A stretch of DNA of 64,000 nt from Kaistella flava (ex Peng et al. 2021) (GTDB taxonomy: Bacteria; Bacteroidota; Bacteroidia; Flavobacteriales; Weeksellaceae), in the NCBI RefSeq assembly GCF_015191005.1, contig NZ_CP040442.1, forward strand, positions 62,001 through 126,000, written 5' to 3'. Under the pieces are notes generated by a model. The model was not told where the DNA came from, made no database searches, and saw only the letters and a program-made list of their open reading frames with translations. The translations under genes were made by a program, and so were the position numbers. Positions 8,405 to 16,896 of this stretch are shown one piece after another; positions within the stretch are counted from its first letter, which is position 1, and each line of letters opens with the position of its first letter.

Positions 8405-8454
8405 GACTGCTGGGATAGCTTCTGTTCCTAGGAACAGAAGCTATCCCAGCAGTC
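8405..8454. repeat. Perfect 50-bp palindrome at the left edge of the IS30 remnant
   Basis: The 25-nt arm from 8405 (GACTGCTGGGATAGC...) is the exact reverse complement of the 25-nt arm ending at 8454, with centre CCTAGG at 8427-8432. It can equally be read as two 24-bp arms around a 2-bp TA spacer. It ends 47 bp before the transposase ATG and 17 bp before its promoter. On the minus strand it is followed by TTTTATT, so it could also act as a terminator or insulator. Confidence 0.9.
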
Positions 8455-8471
8455 GGCGAAAAATTTCATCT

Positions 8472-8479
8472 TATCTTTG
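8472..8479 (+). promoter_or_regulatory. Promoter of the IS30 transposase
   Basis: TATCTTTG, a TAnnTTTG match, 22 bp before the ATG at 8502. Its -33 region falls at the end of the palindrome's right arm. Confidence 0.55.
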
Positions 8480-8501
8480 GGTTGCAAAACTCTAAAAACA
8501 G

Positions 8502-9481
8502 ATGGCTCATTTAACGTTGGAACAAAGATACCAAATAGAAACTTATAGAAGTACTGGAATCAGCATTTCTGAAATAGCCAACTTTGTAGGCAAAGACAAA
8601 AGTGTAATTTCCAGAGAAATCAAGCGAAATGCGGATCAAAGAAGTGGGACATACAAAGCAAAATTAGCCGATAAAAAGGCTCAAAATAGGCATCAAATAA
8701 AAAGGAAAAAATGCTCATTAACAGCAGAGATAGAAGTGAATATTTTGTGTTATTTGATTAAGGATTATAGCCCAGAACAGATCGTGGGTAGATCTAAAGT
8801 TGATAAGGTAAGTATGGTATCTGGTGAAAGAATTTACCAATACATTTGGGAAGATAAACGCAGAGGAGGTAAATTGTATCGGCATCTTCGAACCCAGGGA
8901 AAGAAGTATAAAAAAAGAGGTCATTTAAAAGACAAAAGAGGTCTTATTGTTGGTAGAGTGGACATTAGTCAGCGCCCTTCAATAGTTGAAAAGAAGAATA
9001 GATTAGGAGATTTAGAAATAGATTTGGTCATAGGAAAGATCACAAAGGAGCCTTACTAACTATTAATGACAGAGCCTCTGGTGTACTATTTATGGGAAAA
9101 GTAGGTAGTAAAGAAGCTGCTGAAATTGAGAAGAAAACCATCGAGTTATTACAAGATTGGAAACCTCTGATCAAAACTATAACCTCTGACAATGGAAAAG
9201 AATTTGCAAATCATCAAGCGATAGCAGAAGCACTCAATATAAGCTACTATTTTGCCAAACCATACCACAGTTGGGAAAGAGGAGCGAATGAAAATTTGAA
9301 TGGATTAATAAGACAATATTTTCCTAAAAAGCATAACTTTGAAAATATCACAAAAGAACAAATACAAGATGTAACTTATATTTTAAACAATAGACCTAGG
9401 AAAAGATTTGGGTACAAAACGCCCAATGAAATATTTGCCGAACAACTAAATAATTTTGATCATGTTGCATTTATTACTTGA
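8502..9481 (+). pseudogene. IS30-family transposase, broken by a one-base frameshift
   Basis: The reading frame from 8502 gives an N-terminal helix-turn-helix domain typical of IS30 ('LTLEQRYQIETYRSTG ... DKSVISREIKRN') and reaches the first catalytic block 'GDLEIDLVIGK'. It then shifts into an early stop at 9057-9059. Inserting one base near 9036-9041 restores continuous homology-like sequence ('GALLTINDRASGVLFMGKV'). That frame carries the second Asp (TITSDNGKEF) and the catalytic Glu region ('SWERGANENLNGLIRQ') and stops at 9481. All DDE parts are present, so the lesion looks recent. IS30 transposases are normally one frame, so programmed frameshifting is unlikely. The encoded enzyme would be inactive as it stands. 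Confidence 0.88.
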
Positions 9482-9555
9482 ATCCACCTTCTAATATTTG
9501 CCGTTTATTCGCAAATCAGCAAAACATAATTAATCGAACCGAAACTCCCAAAACT

Positions 9556-9897
9556 ATGGAACAACTAAACACCCTCGAATCAACCCTTCTCAATAATTTA
9601 ACCGAAAAATATCCCTCTTTAAAATCTCATATTCCTTATCTGAAAGTCAAAGATCGGGAAATCACAAAAGTCGGAATGACTGTAAATTTTGAATACACCA
9701 ATGCTGAAGATGAACTTACTTTCGAAGATATAAATGCCTTATTTAGCGGTGGAGAAAATATAGAAGTCAAAGGCTTAAAAGAAGGGTTAAGCTATGTAAT
9801 TGACGTTACCGACGGTCAAATTTTATACATCGAATTCACAACCTACGGCGAAAACTGGAATGGCAAATTCGGTGATTATAAAATTATTACAGAATAA
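9556..9897 (+). CDS. Small hypothetical protein downstream of the IS remnant
   Basis: About 113 residues from the ATG at 9556. An in-frame ATG at 9478 exists, but it overlaps the transposase end and gives a non-homologous-looking leader, so 9556 is preferred. The protein is acidic, with alternating strands and helices, and has no signal peptide or membrane span. Recognisable segments are 'YLKVKDREITKVGMTVNFEY' and 'FTTYGENWNGKFGDYKI', typical of small uncharacterised alpha/beta proteins. No family is recognised. The IS30 element may have inserted directly upstream and separated the gene from its promoter. Confidence 0.55.
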   Translation: MEQLNTLESTLLNNLTEKYPSLKSHIPYLKVKDREITKVGMTVNFEYTNAEDELTFEDINALFSGGENIEVKGLKEGLSYVIDVTDGQILYIEFTTYGENWNGKFGDYKIITE

Positions 9898-9921
9898 GAA
9901 TTGGTCTACAACCTTTTTTTT

Positions 9922-10056
9922 ACCGCAAAAGATTAACAAAAGCTTTGACCTACTGAGTTATCCAAAAGTATGTAAAAGACACATTTTATTAAGTCTGTAC
10001 TTTTTGCATTCTTTTGATATACTTTTTCTTCATTTATCTTTTGCCTCTTTTGCGGT
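9922..10056. repeat. Long-loop inverted repeat (family C), copy 1
   Basis: The arm at 9922-9942 (ACCGCAAAAG...CAAAAG) pairs with 10038-10056 (CTTTTGCCTCTTTTGCGGT), separated by about 95 bp. Each arm contains the word CAAAAG twice. It is intergenic and non-coding, and shares its architecture but not its sequence with the other family C copies. Confidence 0.5.
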
Positions 10057-10172
10057 TAAAAATTAAATATTTGCACTTTCAGATCATTATAAAACTTCTA
10101 AGTATTTTCTTCTATCCTAAATTTTCCACTCCAACATTTTTTCCTCTTCACTGATTTAATTAAATTTACGCC

Positions 10173-11162
10173 ATGAGTAGTTTTTTAGATTTTGGCGTGG
10201 CCAAAAAAATGAAAGAAATGAGTGAAAAAGAAAATAAAGTCACCACTTTATTTAAAATAAAATATCCCATTATTCAGGGTGGAATGATTTGGCATTCCGG
10301 TTGGCGGTTGGCTTCTGCGGTTTCTAATAACGGCGGTTTAGGCTTAATTGGAGCCGGAAGTATGTATCCCGATATTTTGCGCGAAAACATCCAAAAATGC
10401 AAAGCAGCAACTAACAAACCTTTTGGCGTCAATGTTCCGATGCTTTATCCAAATTTAGAAGAAGTTATTCAAATCATATTAGAAGAAGGCGTAAAGATTA
10501 TTTTCACTTCCGCCGGAAATCCGAAAACCTATACAGAAACCCTCAAGAAAGAAGGATTAAAAGTCGCTCACGTGGTTTCCTCGACCAAGTTTGCCATGAA
10601 GTGTGAGGACGCTGGAGTCGACGCAATTGTCGCGGAAGGTTTCGAAGCCGGCGGACATAATGGACGTGATGAAACAACGACATTCTGTTTGATTCCAAAT
10701 GTAAAACAACATATCTCAAAACCTTTGATTGCCGCTGGTGGAATCGCTTTAGGTTCTCAAATGAAAGCAGCCATGATTCTCGGCGCAGATGGTGTTCAAA
10801 TCGGTTCCCGTTTCGCCGCCACGGTGGAAGCGAGTTCTCACGATAATTTTAAAAATAAAGTCATTTCGCTGGATGAAGGCGATACGCATTTAACCTTAAA
10901 AGAATTAGCACCTGTTCGTTTGGTGAAAAATAAATTCTTCCATGATTTGGAAAAACTCTACGATCAAGGCAGAAATGCCGAAGTCTTAAGGGAAACCCTT
11001 GGAAGAGCCAGAGCCAAACGCGGGATGTTCGAAGGCGACTTGGAAGAAGGCGAATTGGAAATTGGACAAGTCTCCGCTTTAATTCACGAAATCTTACCCG
11101 TCGAAAAAGTCTTTGAAAATCTGCTGAAAGAATATCAGGCTGCAAATGCAGTTGACCTTTAG
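10173..11162 (+). CDS. Nitronate monooxygenase / FabK-like flavoprotein
   Basis: 329 residues of the FMN-dependent NMO/2-nitropropane dioxygenase TIM-barrel family. The family opening is 'FKIKYPIIQGGMIWHSG' (about 27-43), then 'GGLGLIGAG', 'FGVNVPML', 'IFTSAGNP', 'AEGFEAGGHNG' (about 154-164, carrying the conserved His), 'LIAAGGIALG' and 'LGADGVQIGSRFAAT' (phosphate-binding end of the barrel). Family members oxidise nitronates (detoxifying propionate 3-nitronate) or act as FabK enoyl-ACP reductases; which applies here cannot be decided. The start is uncertain: ATG 10173 follows a TAAATTTA box by 4 bp and could be leaderless, while ATGs at 10209 and 10218 lie nearer the family's usual N-terminus. 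Confidence 0.85.
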   Translation: MSSFLDFGVAKKMKEMSEKENKVTTLFKIKYPIIQGGMIWHSGWRLASAVSNNGGLGLIGAGSMYPDILRENIQKCKAATNKPFGVNVPMLYPNLEEVIQIILEEGVKIIFTSAGNPKTYTETLKKEGLKVAHVVSSTKFAMKCEDAGVDAIVAEGFEAGGHNGRDETTTFCLIPNVKQHISKPLIAAGGIALGSQMKAAMILGADGVQIGSRFAATVEASSHDNFKNKVISLDEGDTHLTLKELAPVRLVKNKFFHDLEKLYDQGRNAEVLRETLGRARAKRGMFEGDLEEGELEIGQVSALIHEILPVEKVFENLLKEYQAANAVDL

Positions 11163-11488
11163 TATTGATACAAGTTCTACAAACACATTAAGTTTTTTTG
11201 CCACGAATTCACGAATATCTTTTGGAAACAAAACGTTTTGGTTATTTTACTTAAATAACTTTTAAAGTTTTTAAATCGCTATTTTCCCAAATGATTTTAG
11301 AATTAAAATTCGTGCATTCGTGGCATTAATTCTCACTCTTAATTTGCGTTTCCTAACAACAGCCTTTATTCAGCCAAGCAAAAAAAATCTGCATAATCTC
11401 CAAAATCTGCGAGATTAAAAATTAGTATAAATTTCATCCTCGATTTTAACCTATTTTCATTCTTTACATCAAAGATGAAATAGTGTCT
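11163..11488. other. Gene-free stretch containing an inverted repeat
   Basis: This AT-rich interval between the NMO gene and the DUF1800 gene holds the family C repeat at 11200-11324. Nothing else is recognised apart from short matches such as 'AATCTGCGAGATT' near 11403-11416. Confidence 0.5.
11200..11324. repeat. Long-loop inverted repeat (family C), copy 2
   Basis: The arm GCCACGAATTCACGAAT (11200-11216) pairs with ATTCGTGCATTCGTGGC (11308-11324), 16 of 17 positions, across a 91-bp loop. The word CACGAAT occurs twice in the arm. Confidence 0.65.
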
Positions 11489-12865
11489 ATGAATATTTCC
11501 CAGCTTCAAAAAAATCAACATCTGCTTTTGCGTGCCGGTTTCGGATCCAATCTTTCTCAAATTGAAAAATTAGAAAGCTTAACGGTTACCGGAATTTGGA
11601 AAAATTTATCTGCAAATTATTCTTTTAAACCACTCGAATTAAAAGCGTTACCGGAGAATCTGGATTATCAGAAATTGGCGAAATTGGATGCTGATTCCAA
11701 GAAAGCAATCCTTCAGAAGAACCGAAAACAAAATCAGGAAATCAATCTGAAATTTCTCAAGGAGATGGTTCATTCCGAAGATCAACTGCGGGAGAAAATG
11801 GCCTTTTTCTGGCACGGACATTTTGCCACCAGAACGCAAAACTCTCAATTCAATCTCCAACTTTTAAATACGATTCGCCAAAAAGCACTTGGGAATTTTG
11901 GAGATCTATTAACATCAGTTTCTCAAAGTCCCGCGATGTTGCAATTCTTAAATAATCAACAAAATAAAAAAGGTCATCCCAACGAAAACTTCGCCAGGGA
12001 AGTGATGGAACTTTTTACTCTCGGTCGTGGAAATTATACAGAAAAAGATGTTCAAGAAGGAGCGCGCGCATTTACCGGATGGAGTTTTCAACCTGACGGC
12101 ACGTTTTCCGAAAAACCAAAAACGCATGATTCAGGAACCAAAACTTTTCTGGGGAAAACCGGTAATTTTGATGGAAACGATGCTTTGCAAATTATTCTGG
12201 ATCAAAAGGCAACTTCAAAATTTATTGTGACAAAAATTTATAAATTTTTTGTTAATGAAAAACCCAATCCCAGTATTATCAACCATTTGAGTGATCGGTT
12301 TTACGCTTCCAAATACGATATCAAAGATCTAATGACCGAGATTTTCACGGCAAAATGGTTTTACAATGAAGAAAATATTGGCACCAAGATAAAATCTCCG
12401 ATTGAATTAATGGCTGGAATCATGCGAACGCTTCCCATGAAAATCGAAAAGCCGGAAAATTTAATTGTTTATCAAAAATTGCTCGGACAGATGCTGCTTT
12501 ATCCACCCAACGTTGCAGGCTGGCCTTCCGGAAAATCCTGGATCGACAGTTCTACTTTGATGTTGCGTTTGCAGCTTCCTCAGATTTGGTCTGGTTTACG
12601 ACCGCTGGAGTTTGCTCCAAAATCAGATGACGACGTAGAAATGGGAATGAAGAATGCACAGAGTAATTTTAAAAATTTCAAAAATGCCAATATTGTGATC
12701 GACTGGGATTCTGTCGAAAGCGTTTATAAAAATAAAAAGGTGAGCGATTATCTGCTTCAAAATAAATCTTCTTTAAGTGAGAAAACGGTTCAGGAATTTT
12801 CTAATGCTTCGGTGAAACAAAGAATCATCAATACGATGTCAACTCCCGAATTTCAACTTTGTTAA
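11489..12865 (+). CDS. DUF1800 family protein
   Basis: 458 residues. Family features include an N-terminal 'HLLLRAGFG', the block 'EDQLREKMAFFWHGHFAT' (about 102-119), 'FAREVMELFTLGRGNYTEKD' (about 172-191), 'GARAFTGWSF' and the late 'PPNVAGWPSGKSWI' (about 340-353). DUF1800 is found across Bacteria, almost always paired with DUF1501, as here; the biochemical function is unknown. The ATG at 11489 is preferred to a GTG two codons upstream. The 60-bp gap to the next gene is filled by a heptanucleotide tandem repeat. No N-terminal signal is obvious, although the partner is exported. Confidence 0.88.
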   Translation: MNISQLQKNQHLLLRAGFGSNLSQIEKLESLTVTGIWKNLSANYSFKPLELKALPENLDYQKLAKLDADSKKAILQKNRKQNQEINLKFLKEMVHSEDQLREKMAFFWHGHFATRTQNSQFNLQLLNTIRQKALGNFGDLLTSVSQSPAMLQFLNNQQNKKGHPNENFAREVMELFTLGRGNYTEKDVQEGARAFTGWSFQPDGTFSEKPKTHDSGTKTFLGKTGNFDGNDALQIILDQKATSKFIVTKIYKFFVNEKPNPSIINHLSDRFYASKYDIKDLMTEIFTAKWFYNEENIGTKIKSPIELMAGIMRTLPMKIEKPENLIVYQKLLGQMLLYPPNVAGWPSGKSWIDSSTLMLRLQLPQIWSGLRPLEFAPKSDDDVEMGMKNAQSNFKNFKNANIVIDWDSVESVYKNKKVSDYLLQNKSSLSEKTVQEFSNASVKQRIINTMSTPEFQLC

Positions 12866-12866
12866 A

Positions 12867-12908
12867 TTACTCATTACTCATTACTCATTACTCATTATTG
12901 ATTACTCA
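12867..12908 (+). repeat. Heptanucleotide tandem repeat TTACTCA
   Basis: Four exact TTACTCA units (12867-12894), one degenerate unit (TTATTGA) and a further exact unit, directly after the DUF1800 stop and ending 17 bp before the DUF1501 ATG. Confidence 0.85.
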
Positions 12909-12925
12909 TTGCTAATTTTAAAAAT

Positions 12926-14113
12926 ATGCTACTAAAAAGACGAGACTTCCTAAAAATATCTTCCCTGGCAACTGCTTCTCTAATGGTGCCGAATTTTCTT
13001 AAATCAATGACTTTTCCGGAAGCTTTGGATAAGGAAAACCGAATTCTGGTTGTACTTCAACTGAGTGGTGGAAACGACGGATTGAATACCATCATTCCTA
13101 CAAAAAATGATATTTATTTTCGGGAAAGAGAAATGATTGCGATTAAAGATTCTCTGCGATTAACTGATGAAGCGGGAATTAATCCAAGTCTCAGTTATTT
13201 TAAAGAACTCTTTGATAGTGGTGAATTGGCCGTTTTAAATAACGTAGGTTATCCCAATCCCGACAAATCTCATTTCCGAAGTATGGATATCTGGCATTCC
13301 GCGAGTAAAAGTGATGAGTTTTTAGAAACCGGTTGGGTCGGAAGATATTTGGATGAAGCCTGTTACAATTGCGAACATCCAACGCAGGCTTTAGAGATTG
13401 ATGATATGTTGAGTCTGGCGCTGAAAGGGAAAGAGAAGAAAGCCTTTGCGTTTAAAGATCCGAAAAGGTTATACGAAACTTCACAGGAGAAATATTTCAA
13501 ATCACTTTATGATACGCATGATCATCATGATGAAACGGTAGAGTATTTATATCAAACGATGGGTTCAACCATTAACAATGCAGGATATATTTTCGATAAA
13601 AGCAATGCGAAAGCAACTACAGCAAGCTATCCTAATTCTGCTTTAGGGAAAGATTTTAAAAATATTGCCTCGCTCATTAATTCAGATATTAATACGAAAG
13701 TCTACTATCTTTCCGTCGGAAGTTTTGATACGCACGTGAATCAAAATCAACGACAATCTCAGCTTTTCTCTGAGATTAATGAAGCGGTGAAAGCGTTTGT
13801 TAAAGATTTAAAATCGAACGGTAAATTTAATGAGGTGTTGTTAATGACCTTCTCTGAATTCGGTCGGCGCGTTTCTCAAAATGCGAGCAAGGGAACAGAT
13901 CATGGAACTGCGAATCAAATGTTTTTTGTTTCCGGCGGTTTAAAGAAGAAAGGAATTCTCAATCAATTACCAGATTTAGAAAAATTGAATGACGGCGATT
14001 TAATTTATACCGAAGATTTTCGTAAAGTTTATGCAACGGTTTTAAAAAATTGGCTCGGTGCCGATTCCAATAAAATTCTGGGATGGAAAAATGGTATTTA
14101 CGATTTTGTTTAA
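12926..14113 (+). CDS. DUF1501 family exported protein
   Basis: 395 residues. The N-terminus 'KRRDFLKISSLATASLMVP' is a twin-arginine-type signal (RRDFLK), so the protein is probably folded in the cytoplasm and exported by Tat. Family motifs are 'LVVLQLSGGNDGLNT' (about 41-55), 'NVGYPNPDKSHFRSMDIWHS' (about 107-126) and 'VLLMTFSEFGRRVSQNASKG' followed by 'TDHGTA' (about 311-336). The fold is related to alkaline phosphatases/sulfatases: the Asp, His and 'DHG' residues could bind metals. The activity is unknown. It is probably co-transcribed with DUF1800, and a strong terminator follows. Confidence 0.88.
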   Translation: MLLKRRDFLKISSLATASLMVPNFLKSMTFPEALDKENRILVVLQLSGGNDGLNTIIPTKNDIYFREREMIAIKDSLRLTDEAGINPSLSYFKELFDSGELAVLNNVGYPNPDKSHFRSMDIWHSASKSDEFLETGWVGRYLDEACYNCEHPTQALEIDDMLSLALKGKEKKAFAFKDPKRLYETSQEKYFKSLYDTHDHHDETVEYLYQTMGSTINNAGYIFDKSNAKATTASYPNSALGKDFKNIASLINSDINTKVYYLSVGSFDTHVNQNQRQSQLFSEINEAVKAFVKDLKSNGKFNEVLLMTFSEFGRRVSQNASKGTDHGTANQMFFVSGGLKKKGILNQLPDLEKLNDGDLIYTEDFRKVYATVLKNWLGADSNKILGWKNGIYDFV

Positions 14114-14116
14114 AAT

Positions 14117-14147
14117 AAAAAATCTCACTTCGAAGTGAGATTTTTTT
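14117..14147. terminator. Terminator shared by DUF1501 and the convergent small gene
   Basis: The stem AAAAATCTCACTT / AAGTGAGATTTTT with loop CG runs into T7. The A-run on the other side lets it serve the minus strand too. Confidence 0.88.
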
Positions 14148-14152
14148 GCTAA

Positions 14153-14278
14153 TTAATTTTTAGCGAGACCGTTTTCCTGTTGCTTTTTTGCATGTCTGGT
14201 TTCATATTTTTTCATGACATAACCGATTACGATTGGTGCCGTCCACATCAGGATTTTTCTTAAAAGTGCTGGATTCAT
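14153..14278 (-). CDS. 41-residue single-span membrane protein
   Basis: A short minus-strand frame begins MNPALLRKILMWTAPIVIGY and continues with VMKKYETRHAKKQQENGLAKN, ending TAA at 14153-14155. It has one hydrophobic segment (about 10-21) and a basic, polar tail, typical of real small membrane proteins. The stop abuts the bidirectional terminator 14117-14147, as expected of a genuine transcription unit. No convincing -7 box is seen. The function is unknown. Confidence 0.65.
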   Translation of the reverse strand: MNPALLRKILMWTAPIVIGYVMKKYETRHAKKQQENGLAKN

Positions 14279-14350
14279 AATAGTAATTTTTAATTGGTAC
14301 AGATATTTGCAATTACTTTGCCAAAACTTTCTAAGAAAGATTTGTTCTAT

Positions 14351-14683
14351 TTATTTCTGCTTCAAAGCTTCACCTTCAAAAGAAATCCCATCCCAACCGA
14401 ACTCCATAAAGTTTCGGATATTTTGATGGTCGCTTCCTTCAGGGTTTTTCAAAACATCGTTTCGATAAAAATCTCCGAAAAGGGATAAGGTTTCTTCTTT
14501 TGATAAATCATTCAATTTTGCAAAACTGAAAACTTTGCAGGAACCATTATTCTGATCGGCTTCGTTGATTGTATTTCCATTTTTAAATTGCGTTGGAGTA
14601 AAGTTGTTATGCTCATCAATAAAGGAAATAACATCGTTGAATTGAATAGTTTCTGGATTTTGCTTTAATTGCGCTATTAACAT
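14351..14683 (-). CDS. HopJ-type family protein
   Basis: About 110 residues from the preferred ATG at 14683 (an ATG at 14698 adds MKIKK). It begins 'MLIAQLKQNPETIQFNDVIS' and has 'NFTPTQFKNG', 'NGSCKVFSFAKLNDLS', 'LFGDFYR' and 'HQNIRNFMEFGWDGISFEG'. These motifs define the HopJ family, named after a Pseudomonas type III effector but widespread in free-living bacteria without type III secretion. No secretion system is nearby and no signal peptide is present, so a housekeeping cytoplasmic role is more likely than an effector role. The biochemical function is unknown. Confidence 0.8.
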   Translation of the reverse strand: MLIAQLKQNPETIQFNDVISFIDEHNNFTPTQFKNGNTINEADQNNGSCKVFSFAKLNDLSKEETLSLFGDFYRNDVLKNPEGSDHQNIRNFMEFGWDGISFEGEALKQK

Positions 14684-14698
14684 TTTTTTAATTTTCAA

Positions 14699-15060
14699 TA
14701 AAAATAGAAGAAACGGATTGAGAATGCAAGTTTTTAATTTTAAAATAGAAAACTCACCCCTTTTTTGAACTTTTGAATCGCTTATAATGTGTTTAATTTA
14801 AAAAGTAAACACATTAGTCACATAAGAAAAGTCCTTCAATTATATAATTGAGATCACATTAGTTAAAAGAACCCTTGATCTTTTGTGAACTTTTATACGC
14901 ATTATTTTTACTTAAAACTAATGTGACTAATGTGGTAAAAAATATTTAAACAGACTCTAATGGATTATAAGATTCATAATCGTAATTTTTAATTGAAAAT
15001 ATATTGAAATTTGTTGATTTCGTATGATTCAAATCAGATTTTTTGTGCTGATTCATTACC
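14699..15060. other. Gene-free stretch upstream of the tyrosine phenol-lyase promoter
   Basis: AT-rich interval holding the family C inverted repeat (14810-14934) and two similar ~20-bp segments around 'TTTTTTGAACTTTTGAATCGC'-like wording (14762 and 14880). No frame or RNA gene is evident. Confidence 0.5.
14810..14934. repeat. Long-loop inverted repeat (family C), copy 3
   Basis: CACATTAGTCACAT (14810-14823) pairs exactly with ATGTGACTAATGTG (14921-14934) across a 97-bp loop. The arm contains the word CACAT twice. Confidence 0.7.
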
Positions 15061-15068
15061 TATATTTG
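15061..15068 (+). promoter_or_regulatory. Promoter of the tyrosine phenol-lyase gene
   Basis: TATATTTG matches TAnnTTTG. A TTG at 15043-15045 is 15 bp upstream, slightly closer than the usual 17-23. It implies a transcript leader of roughly 190 nt before the ATG at 15267. Confidence 0.5.
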
Positions 15069-15085
15069 TTCGATAGAATCGCAAA

Positions 15086-15184
15086 ATGGGAATCGCTCAA
15101 TTAAATTTTCTAAAATTATCCGAACAGTTTTTGGATTTGTTCTCATTGCTTCTGTTTAAAAAATTTCTGCGCAAACCGACGTAA
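15086..15184 (+). other. 32-codon mini-frame in the phenol-lyase leader
   Basis: It starts ATG at 15086, about 18 bp after the -7 box, and reads MGIAQLNFLKLSEQFLDLFS, then LLLFKKFLRKPT and TAA. It has no Trp or Tyr, so it is not a TnaC-type sensor of those amino acids, but it is Leu- and Phe-rich. It could be a leader peptide or chance. Confidence 0.3.
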
Positions 15185-15211
15185 CTTCCTTTGTTTTTTT
15201 TCAATTAATAG

Positions 15212-15234
15212 ATTGGGTTTTATGTAAATCCAAT
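15212..15234 (+). promoter_or_regulatory. Hairpin in the phenol-lyase leader
   Basis: ATTGGGTTT pairs with AAATCCAAT (one G-T pair) around loop TATGT, 32 bp before the ATG at 15267. It has no T-run, so a translational or attenuation role is more likely than simple termination. Confidence 0.35.
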
Positions 15235-15257
15235 ACAATTTCATGTACAATTATTAA

Positions 15258-16646
<1,389 letters not shown>

Positions 16647-16653
16647 ATAAATG

Positions 16654-16680
16654 AAAACCACCTTGAGAGAGGTGGTTTTT
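16654..16680 (+). terminator. Terminator of the tyrosine phenol-lyase gene
   Basis: AAAACCACCT / AGGTGGTTTT stem with a 6-nt loop, then T residues. Confidence 0.88.
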
Positions 16681-16683
16681 CTA

Positions 16684-16857
16684 TTAAACAAAAGCACTAA
16701 ATCCAGTAATACTCCTACCAACAATCAAAGAATTAATCTCCTTTGAGCCTTTATAAGAATAAATCGCTTCGGTATCAACGACAAATCTTGCGACATCGTA
16801 TTCTATTAAAATTCCGTTTTCGCCTGGAACTAAGCGTGCTCTGGAAACTTCAAAACC
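16684..16857 (-). pseudogene. Orphan C-terminal gene fragment between two terminators
   Basis: A minus-strand frame of about 57 residues runs from '[20 protein letters not shown]' through '[20 protein letters not shown]' to '[17 protein letters not shown]' and TAA at 16684. Its composition is clearly protein-like. The only upstream ATG (16875) lies inside the pnp terminator and would add MRWFFY, translated from the terminator itself. It therefore looks like the 3' remnant of a longer gene whose beginning was deleted. I do not recognise the family. Confidence 0.4.
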
Positions 16858-16858
16858 A

Positions 16859-16887
16859 TAAAAAAACCACCTCATGTCGAGGTGGTT
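16859..16887 (-). terminator. Terminator of pnp
   Basis: On the minus strand the stem AACCACCTC / GAGGTGGTT with a 5-nt loop is followed by a T-run, 10 bp after the pnp stop. Confidence 0.88.
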
Positions 16888-16896
16888 TCTATTATT

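Larger units (their letters stand above)
8405..9481 (+). mobile_element. IS30-family insertion sequence remnant
   Basis: The element contains a promoter (8472), a frameshifted IS30 transposase and, on the left, the perfect palindrome whose arm length fits a terminal inverted repeat. No matching inverted repeat is found in the 75 bp after the transposase stop, where another gene soon begins. The right end is therefore lost or diverged, and the true boundaries are uncertain. Confidence 0.7.

Noticed and set aside
8502..9481. Programmed ribosomal frameshift in the IS30 transposase
   Set aside because: IS30 transposases are single-frame proteins, and no slippery heptamer or following structure is evident; a one-base loss is simpler.
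9478..9555. ATG at 9478 as start of the gene after the IS remnant
   Set aside because: It overlaps the transposase end and adds a leader unlike the rest of the protein; ATG 9556 is more natural.
12867..12908. CRISPR-like array
   Set aside because: Units are 7 bp in direct tandem without spacers; it is a simple short tandem repeat.
14351..14683. Type III secretion effector from the HopJ name
   Set aside because: There are no type III secretion genes in the window, no secretion signal, and the family is common in non-pathogens.
15086..15184. TnaC-type leader peptide sensing tryptophan
   Set aside because: The mini-frame contains neither Trp nor Tyr and lacks TnaC sequence features; kept only as an unexplained leader frame.
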